DNA of 64,000 nt from Saturnia japonica (GCA_033032175.1 CM065323.1:5952001-6016000), one strand, 5' to 3'. Positions 1-13,318 are shown, numbered from the stretch's first letter. Made by a program: numbers and translations. The notes: generated from the letters alone by a model not told the origin.

Positions 1-1411
1 AATTATTTATTACTAGCGATCCGCTTCATCTTCACACATGTGCAATTTACAAAGTGGTGTATTGTTATATTTAAAAAATATGATCTAGAGTTTATCGCTT
101 TAGTATTGATAGTTCATAACTTTATAGTTACGAAAAGTGCGCTTAACTTACGACGCTTAATATATCATAGGCCGGCCAACCATTTCGCTGCGAGTAATTT
201 CTTTGGTTGGGCGTAATTTTGAATCCGTGATATCTTCTATGACATTCATTTAAAATGTATAGTGTTAAGATCAATTATAATCTACATTAAATTCCAAAGT
301 TAGCTAACATATTTATCGGGATAACGATTAATACTGAATTGAAGAAAATAGCTTCGCAAATAGCCTAATATTTTGATTAGTATGTTGATAGATATATAGT
401 ATATTATGGTATCACGGACTTTTCTCTAGGCTTTTTGAAGAACTACAAATTTATCTTAATTATTTTGATGTAACTCTTAAGTTTTAGCCAATGTAAGCGA
501 ACACCCGAAAATCGATTTATTGACAACTTGATTACAAAATATTCGATTTTTTCTACAATACAAAAACTTCATTGTGATGTATTGTAAATATATACAAACC
601 TTCCGTAAAGAAATCTCTAAATGACAGTGGAAACCGTATAAATGACCATTGCATGGTTTAAAATTAGTACAACCGGACAGACGCTGATCGGGACTTTCTT
701 TTATACTATATATTGATATTGATAAGTACTACTTAATCCATACTAGTCCATGTATGTAGTATAAATGCGAAAGTAACTCTGTCTGTCTGTTATGTTTTCA
801 CACCTAAACCGCTGAACCAATTTTGGCGAATTTTGGTATAGAGATAGATTGGACTTTGGGAAAGGACATAGGGAACTTTTTGTAGCGAAAATAAAGGGTA
901 AACAATAGGAGATGAAAGTATGTAAGAGGGAAATATCAGCTTCCATGACAACCAGTTTATTGATTTAAAATGACAGCGTCCTCAATGTCGATTTATTGAC
1001 AGTGTTTATACATAATAAGAAATATATTGCATTTCTAATAATTACATATTAAGTGATAGTCCAGTATTCTTTTTAAGATTGGCTGAAGTGTTTTTAAACT
1101 GTTTAACTACGCAGTACGGCATAATAACTGTTTTATTTTATGACGCTGTCAAACCGCGGCTCGCGGGAGTTTATACATTCTAAGCGATATATCTATTGTA
1201 AATTATCTGGATTATACAGTTTTGCTACAAGTAAATTATTTCATTGTGTTATTCCACATGTGGTGAAAATAAAACTTGGGTGAAAGTTTGTATGAAGAAT
1301 ACATTCATATTTATGCTTTTGGTAAGAAATGAATAAATGGGATTTCATGTTTTTCAAAAAACCTTCCCGTAGGCCGGTACAATAAGGTATGATTTTCATT
1401 ATTTTTCAAGT
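1..1411. other. AT-rich intergenic stretch, no gene recognised
   Basis: I find no convincing exon here. At about 745-915 lies a piece of a dispersed repeat, recognisable by its tract of GTCTGT units followed by text about 'cacacctaaaccgctgaacc'. The same kind of text recurs near 7270, 17050 and 52980. Small reading frames in the piece are by-products of the repeat. Confidence 0.5.
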
Positions 1412-1615
1412 TTTATTGGGACGGTTAATGTGTTGGATTCATATTGGCATATAATGATAATACCATACAAACAGTAATAATCCCATCTATGATTTTCTTT
1501 TGGTTTGTCGTGTTCCGAAATCAGCCGGTGCATATGCAGTAGTATAGCGGGGTGGTAGGGATTGCGACCACAATACACATAGTGATAAACCCATCTATGA
1601 TTTTGTTTTTTTTTT
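1412..1615 (+). repeat. ~200-bp dispersed repeat, copy 1 of 2
   Basis: This block matches 17263-17455 over almost its whole length with scattered differences. Shared landmarks are 'gttaatgtgttggattca', 'cttttggtttgtcgtgttc' and 'ggggtggtagggat'. The family was not recognised and no coding potential was seen. Confidence 0.75.
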
Positions 1616-1641
1616 TTTGTTATTATGTAATTGTATAGCTA

Positions 1642-2296
1642 TCTATATTATTAAATCTGTAGTCCTGTCTGTACTTTTCATATTTTTCCAAAATTTCCCG
1701 ATACGCATATTATATGAACGATACTGATCACAAATATGCCATTAATTTTTTTATTGTCCGTCAGTCTGTCTCTTTGTATGTCCGGATTTAACTCAAAAAC
1801 GGCTTGACCGATTCTTATGAATTTTTTTACACGGGATGCTTATATCATCGGTCAGTTGATAGGGAATAAGAAATTTCAATATTTCTTTTAGATAATGTAC
1901 AAAAAAATTTAAAATAAAATTCGTTATTTCAATTATGTACATGGGAAGTCAAGTCATTCCATGAATGATAAGTAATGAGAATTTTCAATATCACTTTTGG
2001 GAACCGTAAAAAATTGAATTTTCTAAAATGTTAAATTTCATTAATTCTTAACCGATTCTGATCAAATTTTTTAGACGATAACATACATCATACTATAATT
2101 GAGAGTATAAGAATTGTTAATTATAAATTAGAATAATAGTTTTCAACCCATTTTGATGAAAATTGTACACAGAAAATACATGCCACTCCTCAATTGATAC
2201 GGCATATGAATTGTCAACAATATGAGTAAAAATAAAGGGATTTAAATAATTATTGCGTAGTAAAAAACGCGTGCGGAGCCGCGGGCACACCGCTAG
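1642..2296 (+). mobile_element. Helitron-like non-autonomous element (655 bp)
   Basis: The element begins with TC (TCTATATTATTAAATC) after a host A and ends with CTAG before a host T, as expected for Helitron insertion between A and T. Ten bases before the CTAG is a small GC hairpin, GCGG-AG-CCGC. No Rep/helicase coding sequence is present, so it would be non-autonomous. Related fragments lie at about 10209-10555 and, reversed, at about 42350-42515. The structure is seen in the sequence; assignment to Helitrons is inference from end structure. Confidence 0.6.
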
Positions 2297-5200
2297 TTAT
2301 GTATAAAATAAACTTATCTAATATGAATTAAAGTGAAATATAAAAGCGTAATGATTCATTTTATCATTCTTACGGTTTTTTTATAATTTTTGGGACAGGA
2401 AATAGGTTAATATTTCATTTTAACGTAAGATTTAATTAAATAATGGTTTAAATTTATGTTAATTGTAATCAACGTAACGCAATATTCATGACTAGAAAAA
2501 ATTAAGTAAATAAAAATTTAATGTAAAATATATTTGTTTAATTGCATGTTTATATTATATCTAACAGTAATAGGTACCTTCAGGTAACTTTACGATGAAA
2601 TCATTTTTATTTTAACTTTTATAAATTTTAAAGAGCATTTTTATCTACTGATAATGTGCGTGGCCCTTATCTGTACTTAATTGGTTACACTAAAGTTTGT
2701 CATGTAAACAGACGAATTTGAAACGTTATCAAATTTGTAGCAGTTCTTGTACATTCAGTTACACTGTTTTAATTTATCGTATTATAGGCGCTTAGGTGTG
2801 GCCCTTATCGACGATTACTATATCATTTATGACACAGTAGGTCGCAGTTATTTGTAGACTGATTTAAAATTTAAGTCACTAAAAAATGGTAATCTAAAAT
2901 TTTTAAAAGAAACTAAACATTATATGACCTTCAAACAGAACAACAACAGTATTTACGATTTCAACGTTCATAAAACATAATTTAATTAGGTTTGTATAAT
3001 CGAGTAATTAATTCTTTTTGCAATTTTTTTCTTACGTATGAAAAACTAGATAAAAGATAAACAAAATAATTGAAATTATACGTAAAATTAACAAATATAT
3101 GGACATACTAAATTTATTTCAAAGCATGGTAATGAAGAATCGAAAATGGTAATGAAAAAGTGAGGTTGATATTTTTTTTTAATAGTAGCAGAGCAAATTG
3201 GCTGTACTGTCCGTGATAGTAAGCATAGTACAACAATCCTTACACAACGGCGACCACCGAGTGATCGTAATCCACCGACTGTCGCCACTGTCATGCCAGC
3301 CTGCATTAATTTAACTGGATATGCACAGGTTGATCCCGAAACGCGACTCGCAAAAGCGAGTCACTATGACGGACTTTTCACCACATGCATAGTGGTTGCG
3401 ACCCAGTCTGGCAAAACAGTCTCTAACAAGAATTAAATAAAAAACCTATATCAAATCAACTTTTTATTTACATTGATAATAAGAAATGAGGTTCTTGGTG
3501 TTTTAGACCAAAACGCATTATTGAAAATGGGTAGTATCAGTATGCCATAAAAATCAATTACCTCAAAACACAACAGCAAAATCTTAAGTCATTACCATAA
3601 TTCTATAATCATTCCCATTCTCCGAATAGTAGATGGTAATGAGAGAAATGATAATTATATTTATGTACCTACTTATTTTGGAGTAACGTAACATTCAGAA
3701 ATTACTCAAATTCGTTAGTGATTACTGATTAAGTATGTTAGCATGTACAAAAGAAAATAAACAATTAGCAGTTACCTCAAAATAGTACGATTGGTAATGA
3801 GAAAATATACGTACCAAAGGTTGAAATCTCTTTTGTAATAATTTTTTTATTAGATATCTGCTAGCTTTTGCCCCCTTCGCTGTTCACTGGCCGACTCAGT
3901 GAGGATCGTGCATGCTAGGAAAGGCGTGGGAAACTACACTAGGTAAATGTACAGGCTAAATTTTGTTATTACAAGTTGAATGAACGGTAAAGATTTTTTT
4001 TTGCCGACAAAATTATTGTATCACGGTGAACGTAGAATACAATCGTAAGATATTCTTAATTTCATAAATTTGTTTCTTAATACATACTTTAAAAATATCA
4101 AATCAACAGGAGATAGGAAAGTATCAAAATAACTTAATAATTTACAATTCCATAAATTTGTGTCCCGACCGGTGCTAGTACCTAATGATTTTTAATCATA
4201 CCTTTTTTTTTTTTTTAGGTAGTCATTATCCTAACACTTAATTTTATTTTGTATTTCTTTTATTTTGTACCTATGTAAGTTACCCAAAATAATAAAAATA
4301 TTTGGTGTTTTTGGATTAAGTTGTTGAAGTAAAACTTCTTTAGGCGCGACTAGGAAGTAACTCAGATTTTTTTTCTGACGGAAGTAACGCTTACGTAGTT
4401 TCCGGTATTCAAAAATAATAATTTGGATTGGTAGTAAGTATATGTCATATACTCCACGCTTCTTGACTTATACGCCAGCTAGTGGCAAATATAATAATCA
4501 ATTACGATTATTTATTTGCAATATTTTCAAACGGATCAATTGTGAATAGCAAAGAGAATAAAAATTTAATAGTTTAAAAAAAATAATTAATTATCTAAAC
4601 ATGAGTATTTGTGCAATATTATAAACTTCATGGTTTTATGAATGAACTTGTTTAGTCTATATACATAATGATTTGTATCTAATGACTCAAAGCAATGACT
4701 CATCTTAAACCAAAGTGGTTACGTTCTGTGTAATTTTCAATTTAGTTAATCAATATAGATATCAATTATAGATTTTATCAATATCCCTTTTACCCATAAT
4801 ATTCTGGAACAATATTTGTATTATTAACTTATAATTATTTTTATTCTTTATAGCTGTTTTAACTTCATAATTCTTACAATTATACACAGCAATTTAACAT
4901 TTAATTTGCCGTTAGCAGTAATTTAGGTCATATTAAAAAAAAAATGAAACTGTACATCTGTTTAGATGATTATATATTGATACTGACTCTGTTGATGACC
5001 TGAATAAATAAATGAATATTATAACCTATATCTACGAGGACTTATAAACTACTTTTCCCCGATTGACTCACCAGCACTTAGCGCAAAGTACTGGGAATAG
5101 AAAGGTGACATTTGGGAAGAGTTTCAATTTCATATTATTATCGTCGTTTAAGAAGGGATTTCGCGAAGTTCACACTGAAGGATGTATAAATATTTATCAG

Positions 5201-5764
5201 CTTGGAAATATTTTGAATTTGTTATTAATACCCTCCGACACAACTCGTGAAAACGTATATCGACGTTTTTCTAAATTCAACTCCTCAGGGTAGAAAGGGG
5301 GTAAAAAGTTAAGTAATATTTATTATTCATTGGGTCAAATTTATTCTATATGGCCAGTTCCAATAGCAATTTTAACACCGTAGTATCACCGATGTGTTAT
5401 GCCAGTATATGTTTTATTTAATACTAACTAGAACTTAAGACTTCGCGAGTGAAGTCTTGTGCGGAAAGCTAGTCGATAATGTTTTACAACTACAATTTTT
5501 TGGTTTTATACGATACTTTCTTATTCTCATTAACTGTAAAATCAATAACTAGAATTTCGGCTTAAGTCATATTGAAATAGCTCTAAGCTTTCTACCTAAT
5601 CTCTAACGCGTAATGTTGATAGCGTCATGTATAGTTTGAGGCATTTGAGAACTTTGTAAATGAAACTTGTGAATTATTTTAAAAAAATTTCATTTATACA
5701 ACCCACATTTTAATGCATTGGATTATTAATTACTTTAAATTTGTTGATACAGTGAAGAACTTAC
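2297..5764. other. Intergenic or intronic AT-rich DNA
   Basis: No exon was recognised, although part may be intron of the secreted-protein gene whose first coding exon ends at 5765. Contents are the repeat at 3215-3420, poly-T runs near 3172 and 4203, and near 5450 a fragment ending in GCTAGT that resembles a Helitron-like 3' end. Confidence 0.45.
3215..3420 (+). repeat. Dispersed SINE-like repeat, family A copy
   Basis: This closely matches 20745-20925 on the same strand and 44205-44360 on the opposite strand. Shared text includes 'ggcgaccaccgag', 'gcattaattta', 'ggatatgcacaggt' and 'gcgagtcactatgacgg'. More diverged relatives occur near 18720-18870 and 34285-34405. I did not identify an internal pol III promoter with confidence. 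Confidence 0.7.
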
Positions 5765-6134
5765 CATATTCGTTATTAGTATTGACCGTTGTTGAAGGAG
5801 GCAGTAACTGCTTCTCACTTTCCACATTGTTCGAATTAAAATCGATAGCTTGCAGGTCAACCGGCTCTTCACCTACCAAAGCATCATTCAGTACTTGGAA
5901 TTTCCCACTTCTCACTTGTAATTCTTTTGCATCAGTTAGTATTTCAACAGGTGAAGATTCATCGATAATTTCATCTTCTTGTACTTTTTTTTCCGTTCGT
6001 GTCTCAACTGTTGGTACTACTGGTGTTTCCGCAATGACAGTCCTTTCTGTTTCAGCGACAACATTATCTTGTCCAATAACACTTGCACTTAAAAGTAAAA
6101 TACACGCTACAACTAATTTAACTTTCACACCCAT
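5765..6134 (-). CDS. First coding exon of a predicted secreted acidic protein
   Basis: Reading leftward from the ATG at 6134, the exon encodes about 123 residues. It starts with a typical signal peptide, MGVKVKLVVACILLLSASVIG, whose hydrophobic core spans residues 6-18. The rest is polar and rich in Glu, Val, Thr and Asp, with no cysteine after the signal region and no domain I recognise. The frame runs on past 5765 to a stop at 5730. A consensus donor G|GTAAGTTC at the codon for the glycine of EYG (exon end 5765, phase 1) suggests instead that it is spliced to exons I could not find. Those may lie in the AT-rich DNA to the left or beyond the window. Support is the clean signal peptide followed by a frame ending at a good donor. 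The function is unknown. Confidence 0.5.
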
Positions 6135-7165
6135 TGTTCGTAAATCTATAGCACTTTAATGGGCATCATAGTATTTGGTCGGTTTATCAGTGTTCTTTTT
6201 TTTCGCCTGCGACAGGTGCCCGGCTATTGTACTGTACAACTGAAGTGCCTGTACATTGTGTGCCCATTGATATCGCTTTATCTCGTAAAGATATGATAAG
6301 ATAATAAATAGGAGCGTTAGGTGCGCCAAATTCTTTGTCCTAATCGCAGCCCTGCTTATTTTGGGTGATAATGAATAATAAATATTCACTAAGTAAAATA
6401 AAAACTCATGTGACGATTGCATAGAACAAATATCTTCAATATTATTAAAATAAATTTTATTTATGTTAAATAACATACCGATGTCCGTTCAATCACACAA
6501 GTTATTAAAACTGGTGCTATAACCTATGACACTTATATCACTTCTACAGTAATCTCCAACATAAAATTATCATTATAGTACATTAACTTACTTATCGTTA
6601 TTCGTATTTTTCTAATTACAACAGCACAGCTGGATTCTTCACGGAAACAAAGATGTAAGAACAACCAACCAATTAATTGATAATTTTTGAGCTTGGAATA
6701 ATTACGGTTAACTATACCATCTTCATCACTGGTCTTTTCGTCAATGTCGGAAGATTTAACATAACATTAACACTGTCTCTGGGAGTACTTACTTTCATGG
6801 CTGTATAATCAAATTTGAGAGTGCAATTGTCATAACTATACCATACCTATAATTTATAGACTATAAAAAACAATTAAGTACTTCTTCTTCTTCCTAATTT
6901 GGCAACCTGTCCTCTTTAATGAAGACCATTACTGCCATTATCGAGTGAATTATAGTGTCATGTGTTAATTAAGTACTTTCTGACTAGTTCTATAATGTTA
7001 TTTCGACATCGGGGGGTAAAAGTTATTGCTACCCTACAACCATATAGTTTTGATTCCACTTAATTAAAAAGTTAATAATGTATTTATAAAGTTTTCTATC
7101 ACCAACTCAACACAGTGTTCTAATTTGCACCGAATAACTATAAACGTCTTGTTAGTTTCAGTAAA
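6135..7165. other. Upstream region of the secreted-protein exon, AT-rich
   Basis: No clear TATA box was fixed for the gene to the left. A partial copy of the 'ttggcaacc...attatcgagtgaattatag' repeat (family B, see 17740-18080) lies at 6887-6965. I saw nothing else. Confidence 0.4.
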
Positions 7166-7610
7166 TCTATTACAGTTAATAAAACTGAAGTGGCTGTAAT
7201 GTCAAAATAACAGCTTTTTACTAAATGCATAATATGAAAGTATATGCGGTACATATAAAAAAAACTCATTTTTAAAATGTTTGTTTGTCTGTCTGTTTGC
7301 TCAGGGTACTCTCCGAAACGGCTGGACCAATATTGACGAGACTTTCACTAGTAGATAGCTGATATTATAAGAAGTAATATAGGCTACTTTTATTTTAGAC
7401 AAAAAATAAGGGTTCCGGCTAAATAAAAAGAAATTGGTCGTGGTGAATCAATTCGGATGTTTAAATGGCTTACGCTGAGTAAACCATAACAGATATATCA
7501 AATGATCGTACTACATAATTGTAGACATTAAAAACACATACAAAAAAGGCAGCAAGAGTATATATTCTTGTTGACCACATGTCCACGTGAGAGAAGCCGC
7601 GGGCACAGGT
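7166..7610 (+). mobile_element. Helitron-like element, degenerate 3' end
   Basis: The 5' end TCTATTACAGTTAATAAAAC and the body (GTCTGT tract, 'acggctggaccaatattgacg', 'taagggttccggc') match the reverse complement of 27263-27762, and also parts of 34643-35518 and 53410-53799. The 3' end reads 'gccgcgggcacaggta', so the terminal CTAG is not preserved. Confidence 0.6.
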
Positions 7611-7984
7611 ACTTTATCAAAGGTTTGTTTCAGTTCAGCTAGTGAGTTTCTTATTCCATTGTCACATTGTGAATCATATAGACGTCATTATGTATTTAGA
7701 ACCCCTTCAGTTGTGATGAGACATTGCCTGGCTAAGCGTGTTTTATCGTTTGTATCATGGTGGATGCTCTGAAGAATTGTGACAAGGGGCAAAGGTTTGG
7801 GGCAAGGGCAGGTCTGCATGTTTCCTCAAAAATAAACGAGGAAGACAAATTCGACAAAAAATTACCGAGGCACACGGTACACAAGTTACAATCAAGGGAA
7901 GATGGGTCAGGGGAAAGTTACAACGATTCAAAATTATAAAGAAATGTTTTCAATGCGATAAACTACGCTTTATAATAATAATAT
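7611..7984 (+). repeat. Repeat fragment shared with 29438-29510
   Basis: The text 'tcagttgtgatgagacattg' and 'ctgaagaatt' near 7700-7780 is repeated with changes at 29438-29510. Short reading frames across it (60-61 codons) lack any recognised domain, so I treat them as chance frames in a repeat. Confidence 0.5.
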
Positions 7985-8300
7985 CAGCCTGTAAGTGTCT
8001 TATTACTGGGCAAAGCCCTCTTCCACAAGGGAAGGCATGGACTTTATCACCACGTCAGCCCACCATCCATTGGCAATTTCCACAAATTTCAAACTTCAAA
8101 CGCCGAGAAATCCACATTTCTGTATTTCTCCACATTTATTGGTACTATAAAAACATTTCTCAGGCGTTCAGGTTTCCTTATGATTTCCTTCACCGTCGAC
8201 CCATAGTTTTCTAAGTTGAAATTAGTAAATATACGTGGATTCTGAAAAATTCCTTGGTACCTACGTGCCTCGGGTCTCAAACCACGAACCATTCGACCGC
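7985..8300 (-). mobile_element. tRNA-derived SINE of lepidopteran type
   Basis: Read on the minus strand, the element begins near 8300 with a box-B-like GGTTTGAGACCC, then 'gaatccacgtat' and 'tcgacggtgaaggaaatcat'. It ends in the 'gggcaaagccctcttccac' segment near 8010-8035. A short relative of that last segment, 'ggacaaaggtctctttcca', occurs at about 61305. The overall layout is a familiar lepidopteran SINE. The 109-codon minus-strand frame across it is not a gene. Confidence 0.6.
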
Positions 8301-8890
8301 AATGAAAATTTTCGCTTTGTTTCTTCTGAACTATAGTTTGTAACCATTTACGGATATAGTACACTATTATCAGCATTTTAATCAATAAGTCATCTATAGT
8401 ACCTACCGGTTTTATCATTAGATAAAACTTGTTTTCTTGTAACCCACAACTCGAAACTCTATCCTTGATATATTGTTGGATGGATATTAAATATGATTCA
8501 TCAAATATTTTAAATATTTCGTTAATATAATCCGGTAAGTACTTCCGATACGGAACTGAAAATGTTGAATTATATACATGCCGGATATAATTATCTTGTA
8601 TTCATTTTACCTAGAATTTTTAGGGGATTTATTAGATCTTTATAATATCACCGTTCTAAGCTCCCACCGTCCGCTCTTGGCTGTCTACTTATCACATTCT
8701 AAAACCTAGTCAAAACGCGACATCATCAAGGTTCTCGAAAACCTTCCTGTTACATAAGCTATGTTACCCAGCATGGTTTTCCCTCAGGGCTATGACATGG
8801 CGATATCCCAAAAAGGATTGAAATAAAGTCTCCAAGATAGACAACATGGCTGTAATGGTATTGCAGTTGTCCATAGACGACGGGTTACAA

Positions 8891-8970
8891 GTTCGGTGAA
8901 GCTGTAAAAGCCGCAGCGGCTTTAGGACCACTAAGGCTAACAGTGTAGTCAGATCTAAAAAACAAAAAAG
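8891..8970 (+). repeat. Retroposon 3'-tail repeat (family C), plus copy
   Basis: This is one of five copies of a short module containing 'ggtgaagctgtaaaagccgc' and 'taaggctaacagtgtagtca' and ending in poly-A. The others are 29278-29355 (plus) and 34865-34961, 37795-37880 and 46527-46600 (minus, poly-T first). Confidence 0.75.
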
Positions 8971-11900
8971 GCGACGGTAATCATTTACCATCAGGTGGGT
9001 CGTCTGCCTGTCGGTTACCTTTCGGCATAAAGAAGAAAAACTCAAGATCATTATAAGATTAAAAAGCACATCGACCGGCGCGGTGTCCAAGCATGCTACC
9101 ACTGAACTATGATAGCAATGGCAAGTTTTGCAACTTTCTTATCTATACTATATACTAATATAATGAATCGGAAAACTCGCAAATCTCTGGAACTACCAGT
9201 CGGATTCGAAAAATTCATTTGGTATATGATAGCCAGACACACGAGGAATAGTATAGGCTGTCTTCTAATAATAATAATAATAATCATTTATTACCAAAAA
9301 CAAGTTACAAATGAATATAATTACGTACACAGTTTGCCAAAGAGGCAGACTCAGCTGATGCTATGTGGCGCGACATTCATAAACAGTCAATAAGCGCAAT
9401 CGGCAGCTCGGCTTGGCTCGTCACATGGTATTATAATTTTATTATATTAGGCCCCAACTCTCAGATAGCTTTAAATATTGATTTTCGTTACGTCGGAAGT
9501 CAAGGCCCGCCCGAACTTCATTATCTGCGTACGCTAGCGTAATCGTTATGATACGGAAATACAATGTTCTAAATAAATATTGATCCTTATTATATTTAAA
9601 AAAAGGTAGCGATACCATAAGCCACAATAAGGTATTTTGTGACAAAGGTGCATTATTTTTAGACATGGCATATCAATCCTTACGAACAAAAGTTACTTCA
9701 TCAAAAAGACAATTTTATGAAGTAATATTATGCTTTTTGTAGTATGTTATTTGGATACATAGTTTAGGAGATAATGAAAAATTAAAATAATTTGTACTTC
9801 CGGGAAGAACTACTCAAGGGCGTTGGCGGCGCGGTGTTTGTCGGATAACATTAACACGAATGATACCGTGGGTAATGGCTAGTTGTCTTATAAACAAGCG
9901 TTTCATTACAATCTCATGTGATGTTTAGTGACGATTGACCTTGGAGGTTTACGCGCTAAGCCATCTGTCAAATGCAACTATCAGAAACCGATAAGTACAT
10001 ACCGACAGATTTAAATTATATATTAGCGGAACCTTGAGAATATTTAACACATTATAAATTGTAAAAATCCAACTAACGGGTCTCATGTTTATTAAATAGT
10101 TAGTTAGTTCATGACGTGGGCTCATAGTTCATCGTACGGAGGGAATATATTGATTAAAGTCATTTTAAAGTAGGGAATAGACGAGGTCTATTTGCAAAAA
10201 TTTAGTGAAACCACATCTAGGTATATTAATAAATCTGTAGTCAAGTCTGTACAAGTAATATTTTTTAAAATTTCCGACGGAAATACTAAGGACACAGATC
10301 ACGAATATGCCCTTAGATTTTTTTTGTCTGTCTGTTTACATGTCCAGATTTTACTCAAAAACGGCATAACCGATTTTTATGATAATTTTTACACGGGAAG
10401 CTTATTTTATTGGTTAAATTACAAGTTATAAGAATTTTCAATAATGCTTTTAGGAATGGTATAAAAAAATAAAAAATATGAAACAATTTCGATAGATTCT
10501 GGCTACTGAGTAGTAATAAACGCGTGCTCAACGTCACCGAGTGTCTCATGTAGATTTTTTTTTTTTTTTAATACTTAGAAACAATATGAAGGGAGAGTGG
10601 TATGCATAATAATCTGATATTTTATTTATTTCTCAACAACTCCTCTTACTTTTTAACCACAGTAATTGCTTTAAATATTTTAATAGGCGTTATGCATTTT
10701 GATTGAAACTGGCGAATTTTAATAAATATAAATAACTATTGTAATGTTATTGTTCTAAAAGGTGTTTATTTGCCTATACCTAAGATTCTTTGTTATAGAT
10801 GGAATAATTAATTGTAACTGATTTTTGATCAGTCGCAACTCTGCCTTCAAGACGAGGTGCTTGACTTATATACCTGGCTAGAGATAAACAAAGCGGTGTT
10901 TTGTTACGTAAATAGGTACATTAATTATACTTCTTTTTTGACCGTATAACACTGTATTCTAAAGTGGTTTTTATTGTGTCCAGATTTCCATATTATGTGG
11001 ACTGGCACACGTGACAGATATCTTTATATATATATATATTGGGACCACATTTAAAAAAAATACAACTAAGATGCCAAACAAGCGGACGTTTACCGTAGCC
11101 TATGGACGTTTGTAATAGCATAGTGTAGGTGATACCGCAATATGTTCTATTTCAAAGAAGTCGATTTCTATAAGCTTTCAGTGAACGACAAAATCGTGGT
11201 GAACTACACTATTGTAGTTTGTAGATCATTTTCCAATGACCGTGAGCTAGCTACCATCCTCAAGATGGGAAAAAATATATAGTATATGAATATTTTTTTC
11301 ATTCTGGAAGGGGTCTTTGAATTGAATAGACGTAGAGTAAAAATTGACCTTGATATACTAATTTTTATCTTATTATATTGAAAAAGTATAAGTACTGTTA
11401 ATAATTGAAGATATTAACGTATTCCCTACCTTCACCCTTATTGTTTTTTGATTACATAAACGAAGTATATAAATATAAGAAAAGGTAATTTAAAAATATT
11501 AATTTAAATTAATGTCATAAAGCTGAAGAGTTTGTTTGTTTGGTTGGTTGAACGCGCTAATCTCAAAAACGACTGTTTCGAATGGAAAAATTGTTTTAGT
11601 GTTGGATAGCCCATTTATCGAAGAAGGCTATAGGCTATTTAAAATCGCGCTATGACCAATAGGAGCGGAGCATCAAAGAAAAATGTTGCAAAAACGGGAG
11701 AAATTTATTCCTTTTGAGAGCTTCCACTGCCTGCGCTGCGTCAATGGTTAAAGTTACGCAACAATCGTGTGTGACGGAATTGTTTCTCTTAAAAAGCTCT
11801 AAAAAAAAGTTTGCGATAGCATATTTCTAACTTTTAACGTTTACTCAATATAACCTTTTTTATGGTAATAAAAATGGTTCTAAATTATTGAATTATTTGC

Positions 11901-12260
11901 GAAGACGTTTTTATATACATGGTATTAATCCTTATCGAAATAAATACGTTATTCAACACAAGTAATTAAATTTGAACAATATTGTTCAGTTACAGTAATT
12001 GATTTAAATGAATATCTTAGGAGATATCACAGTTTTAAAATAACTCCGCAGAAAAATAATTATTAAATACATACCGCGAGCGCATTTTTACCGGTACGCG
12101 GTACCTACGAGTTACTATTTAAGAATTTTTGGCGGGCACCTGACCTGTGACGTGGTGGTTTTATTCCAATTCATAAACTAAGGTTCTTTGGCCTTGTATG
12201 GCGGCACTGAAAATTTCGGGAATCAAGGAAGTGATACAACATTACTATTTAAAAATGTAT
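8971..12260. other. Repeat-rich intergenic DNA, no gene recognised
   Basis: It contains a SINE-like piece at 8975-9020 ('accatcaggtgggtcgtctg'), an (ATA)n run near 9269, and a fragment of the 1642-2296 Helitron-like family at about 10209-10555. It also holds a SINE-like piece at 11070-11180 ('ccaaacaagcggacgttt'), related to 24890-25020 and 54970-55045, and another dispersed repeat at about 11520-11740. No exon was recognised. Confidence 0.5.
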
Positions 12261-13318
12261 TTATTGCTTTTCGAAGTATTCTCCGCGAAATTTGACATAT
12301 TTTTCCATACAATGGAACCAATCATTGAAGCAACCATTCCATTCGGAAGTTGGGGTCTCCAAAATGGCCGTTTTGTAGGCGTCCACAGCTTCTTCAGGTG
12401 ATGAAAATCTCTGTCCACGCAATTTATTATTTATTTTAGGAAAATTATAGAAATCATTAGGGCTTAGGTCGGGGCTGTACGGCGGATGGTCTAATAATTC
12501 TATGTTTTCTTGCTCTAAAAACTCTTTTGTTCTGTGCGCGGTGTGAGAACTCGCATTGTCGTGATGGTGGATGATGCGGTGGTTGCCGTTCTCTTTACGG
12601 AGTTCAGAAACGACCTGTGGCAAACAAATGCTAGCATACCATTCTGCATTAACCGTTCTTTGTCCCTCAAGAGGAATAGTCGTAACATTGCCGGTTTTGG
12701 AGACAAACGTGGCCACCATTTTTTTTGCAACACTCCGTGAACGAATAATTTTTGTTGGCTTTAACTCATTTTCGAACACCCAAACTCGTGACTGGTTTTT
12801 TGTTTCGGGTTCGTACGCGTATATCCAGGATTCGTCACCTGTTACGATGTTGTATACAGCATTTGAGGATCCTGCGTGGAATCTTTCGAGAGTTCTGACG
12901 CACCAAGTAACGCGAGCCGCTTTTTGCTCTTCACAGAGCGAATGCGGTCTCCATCGGGAAAACAACTTTTTTACACCTAATTGTTCATGCAAGATTATTT
13001 GTATTTGACTCATGCTAGACTTTAGACATAAGTTGCCTGAATTTCGGGGTATGTCACATGTCGATCTTCCTCAATCAGCTTACGCAGAGCATCAACGTTT
13101 TCTTGGGTGACTGCAGTTTTTGGACGACCTTGACGAGGATCATCACTGAGCTTGACACGTCCACATTGAAATTCAGCAAACCAGCGATAAATTGTGGTTT
13201 TGGATGGGGATTCATCACCAAATGCAGAAATCATCCGGTCAACGCACTGTTTTTGTATTAAACCACTTCGAAAGTCATAATAAATCATCACTCTTGAATT
13301 TTCTCGAGTCAATTCCAT
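12261..13318 (-). pseudogene. Broken mariner transposase (DD34D)
   Basis: A minus-strand frame from 13318 to 13022 encodes the N-terminal helix-turn-helix half (YRWFAEFQCGR, DPRQGRPKTAV). A second frame from 13013 to 12261 encodes the catalytic half. The catalytic motifs are visible: TGDESW, HHDNASSHTA and PYSPDLSPND. There are 34 residues between the second and third aspartates, the spacing of true mariner elements (DD34D). The N-terminal frame ends in a stop at 13022-13024 just where the conserved protein should run into MSQIQ, so there is a frameshift within about 20 bp. Together the halves cover a near full-length protein of roughly 350 residues. I could not fix the terminal inverted repeats. 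The copy cannot make an intact transposase as written. Confidence 0.9.

Noticed and set aside
5713..6159. 148-codon plus-strand frame
   Set aside because: It lies opposite the signal-peptide exon, is serine/threonine-rich without a domain, and looks like its antisense shadow.
8089..8418. 109-codon minus-strand frame
   Set aside because: Most of it lies inside a lepidopteran SINE, so the frame is repeat-derived.
12571..13008. 145-codon plus-strand frame
   Set aside because: Antisense shadow of the mariner transposase.
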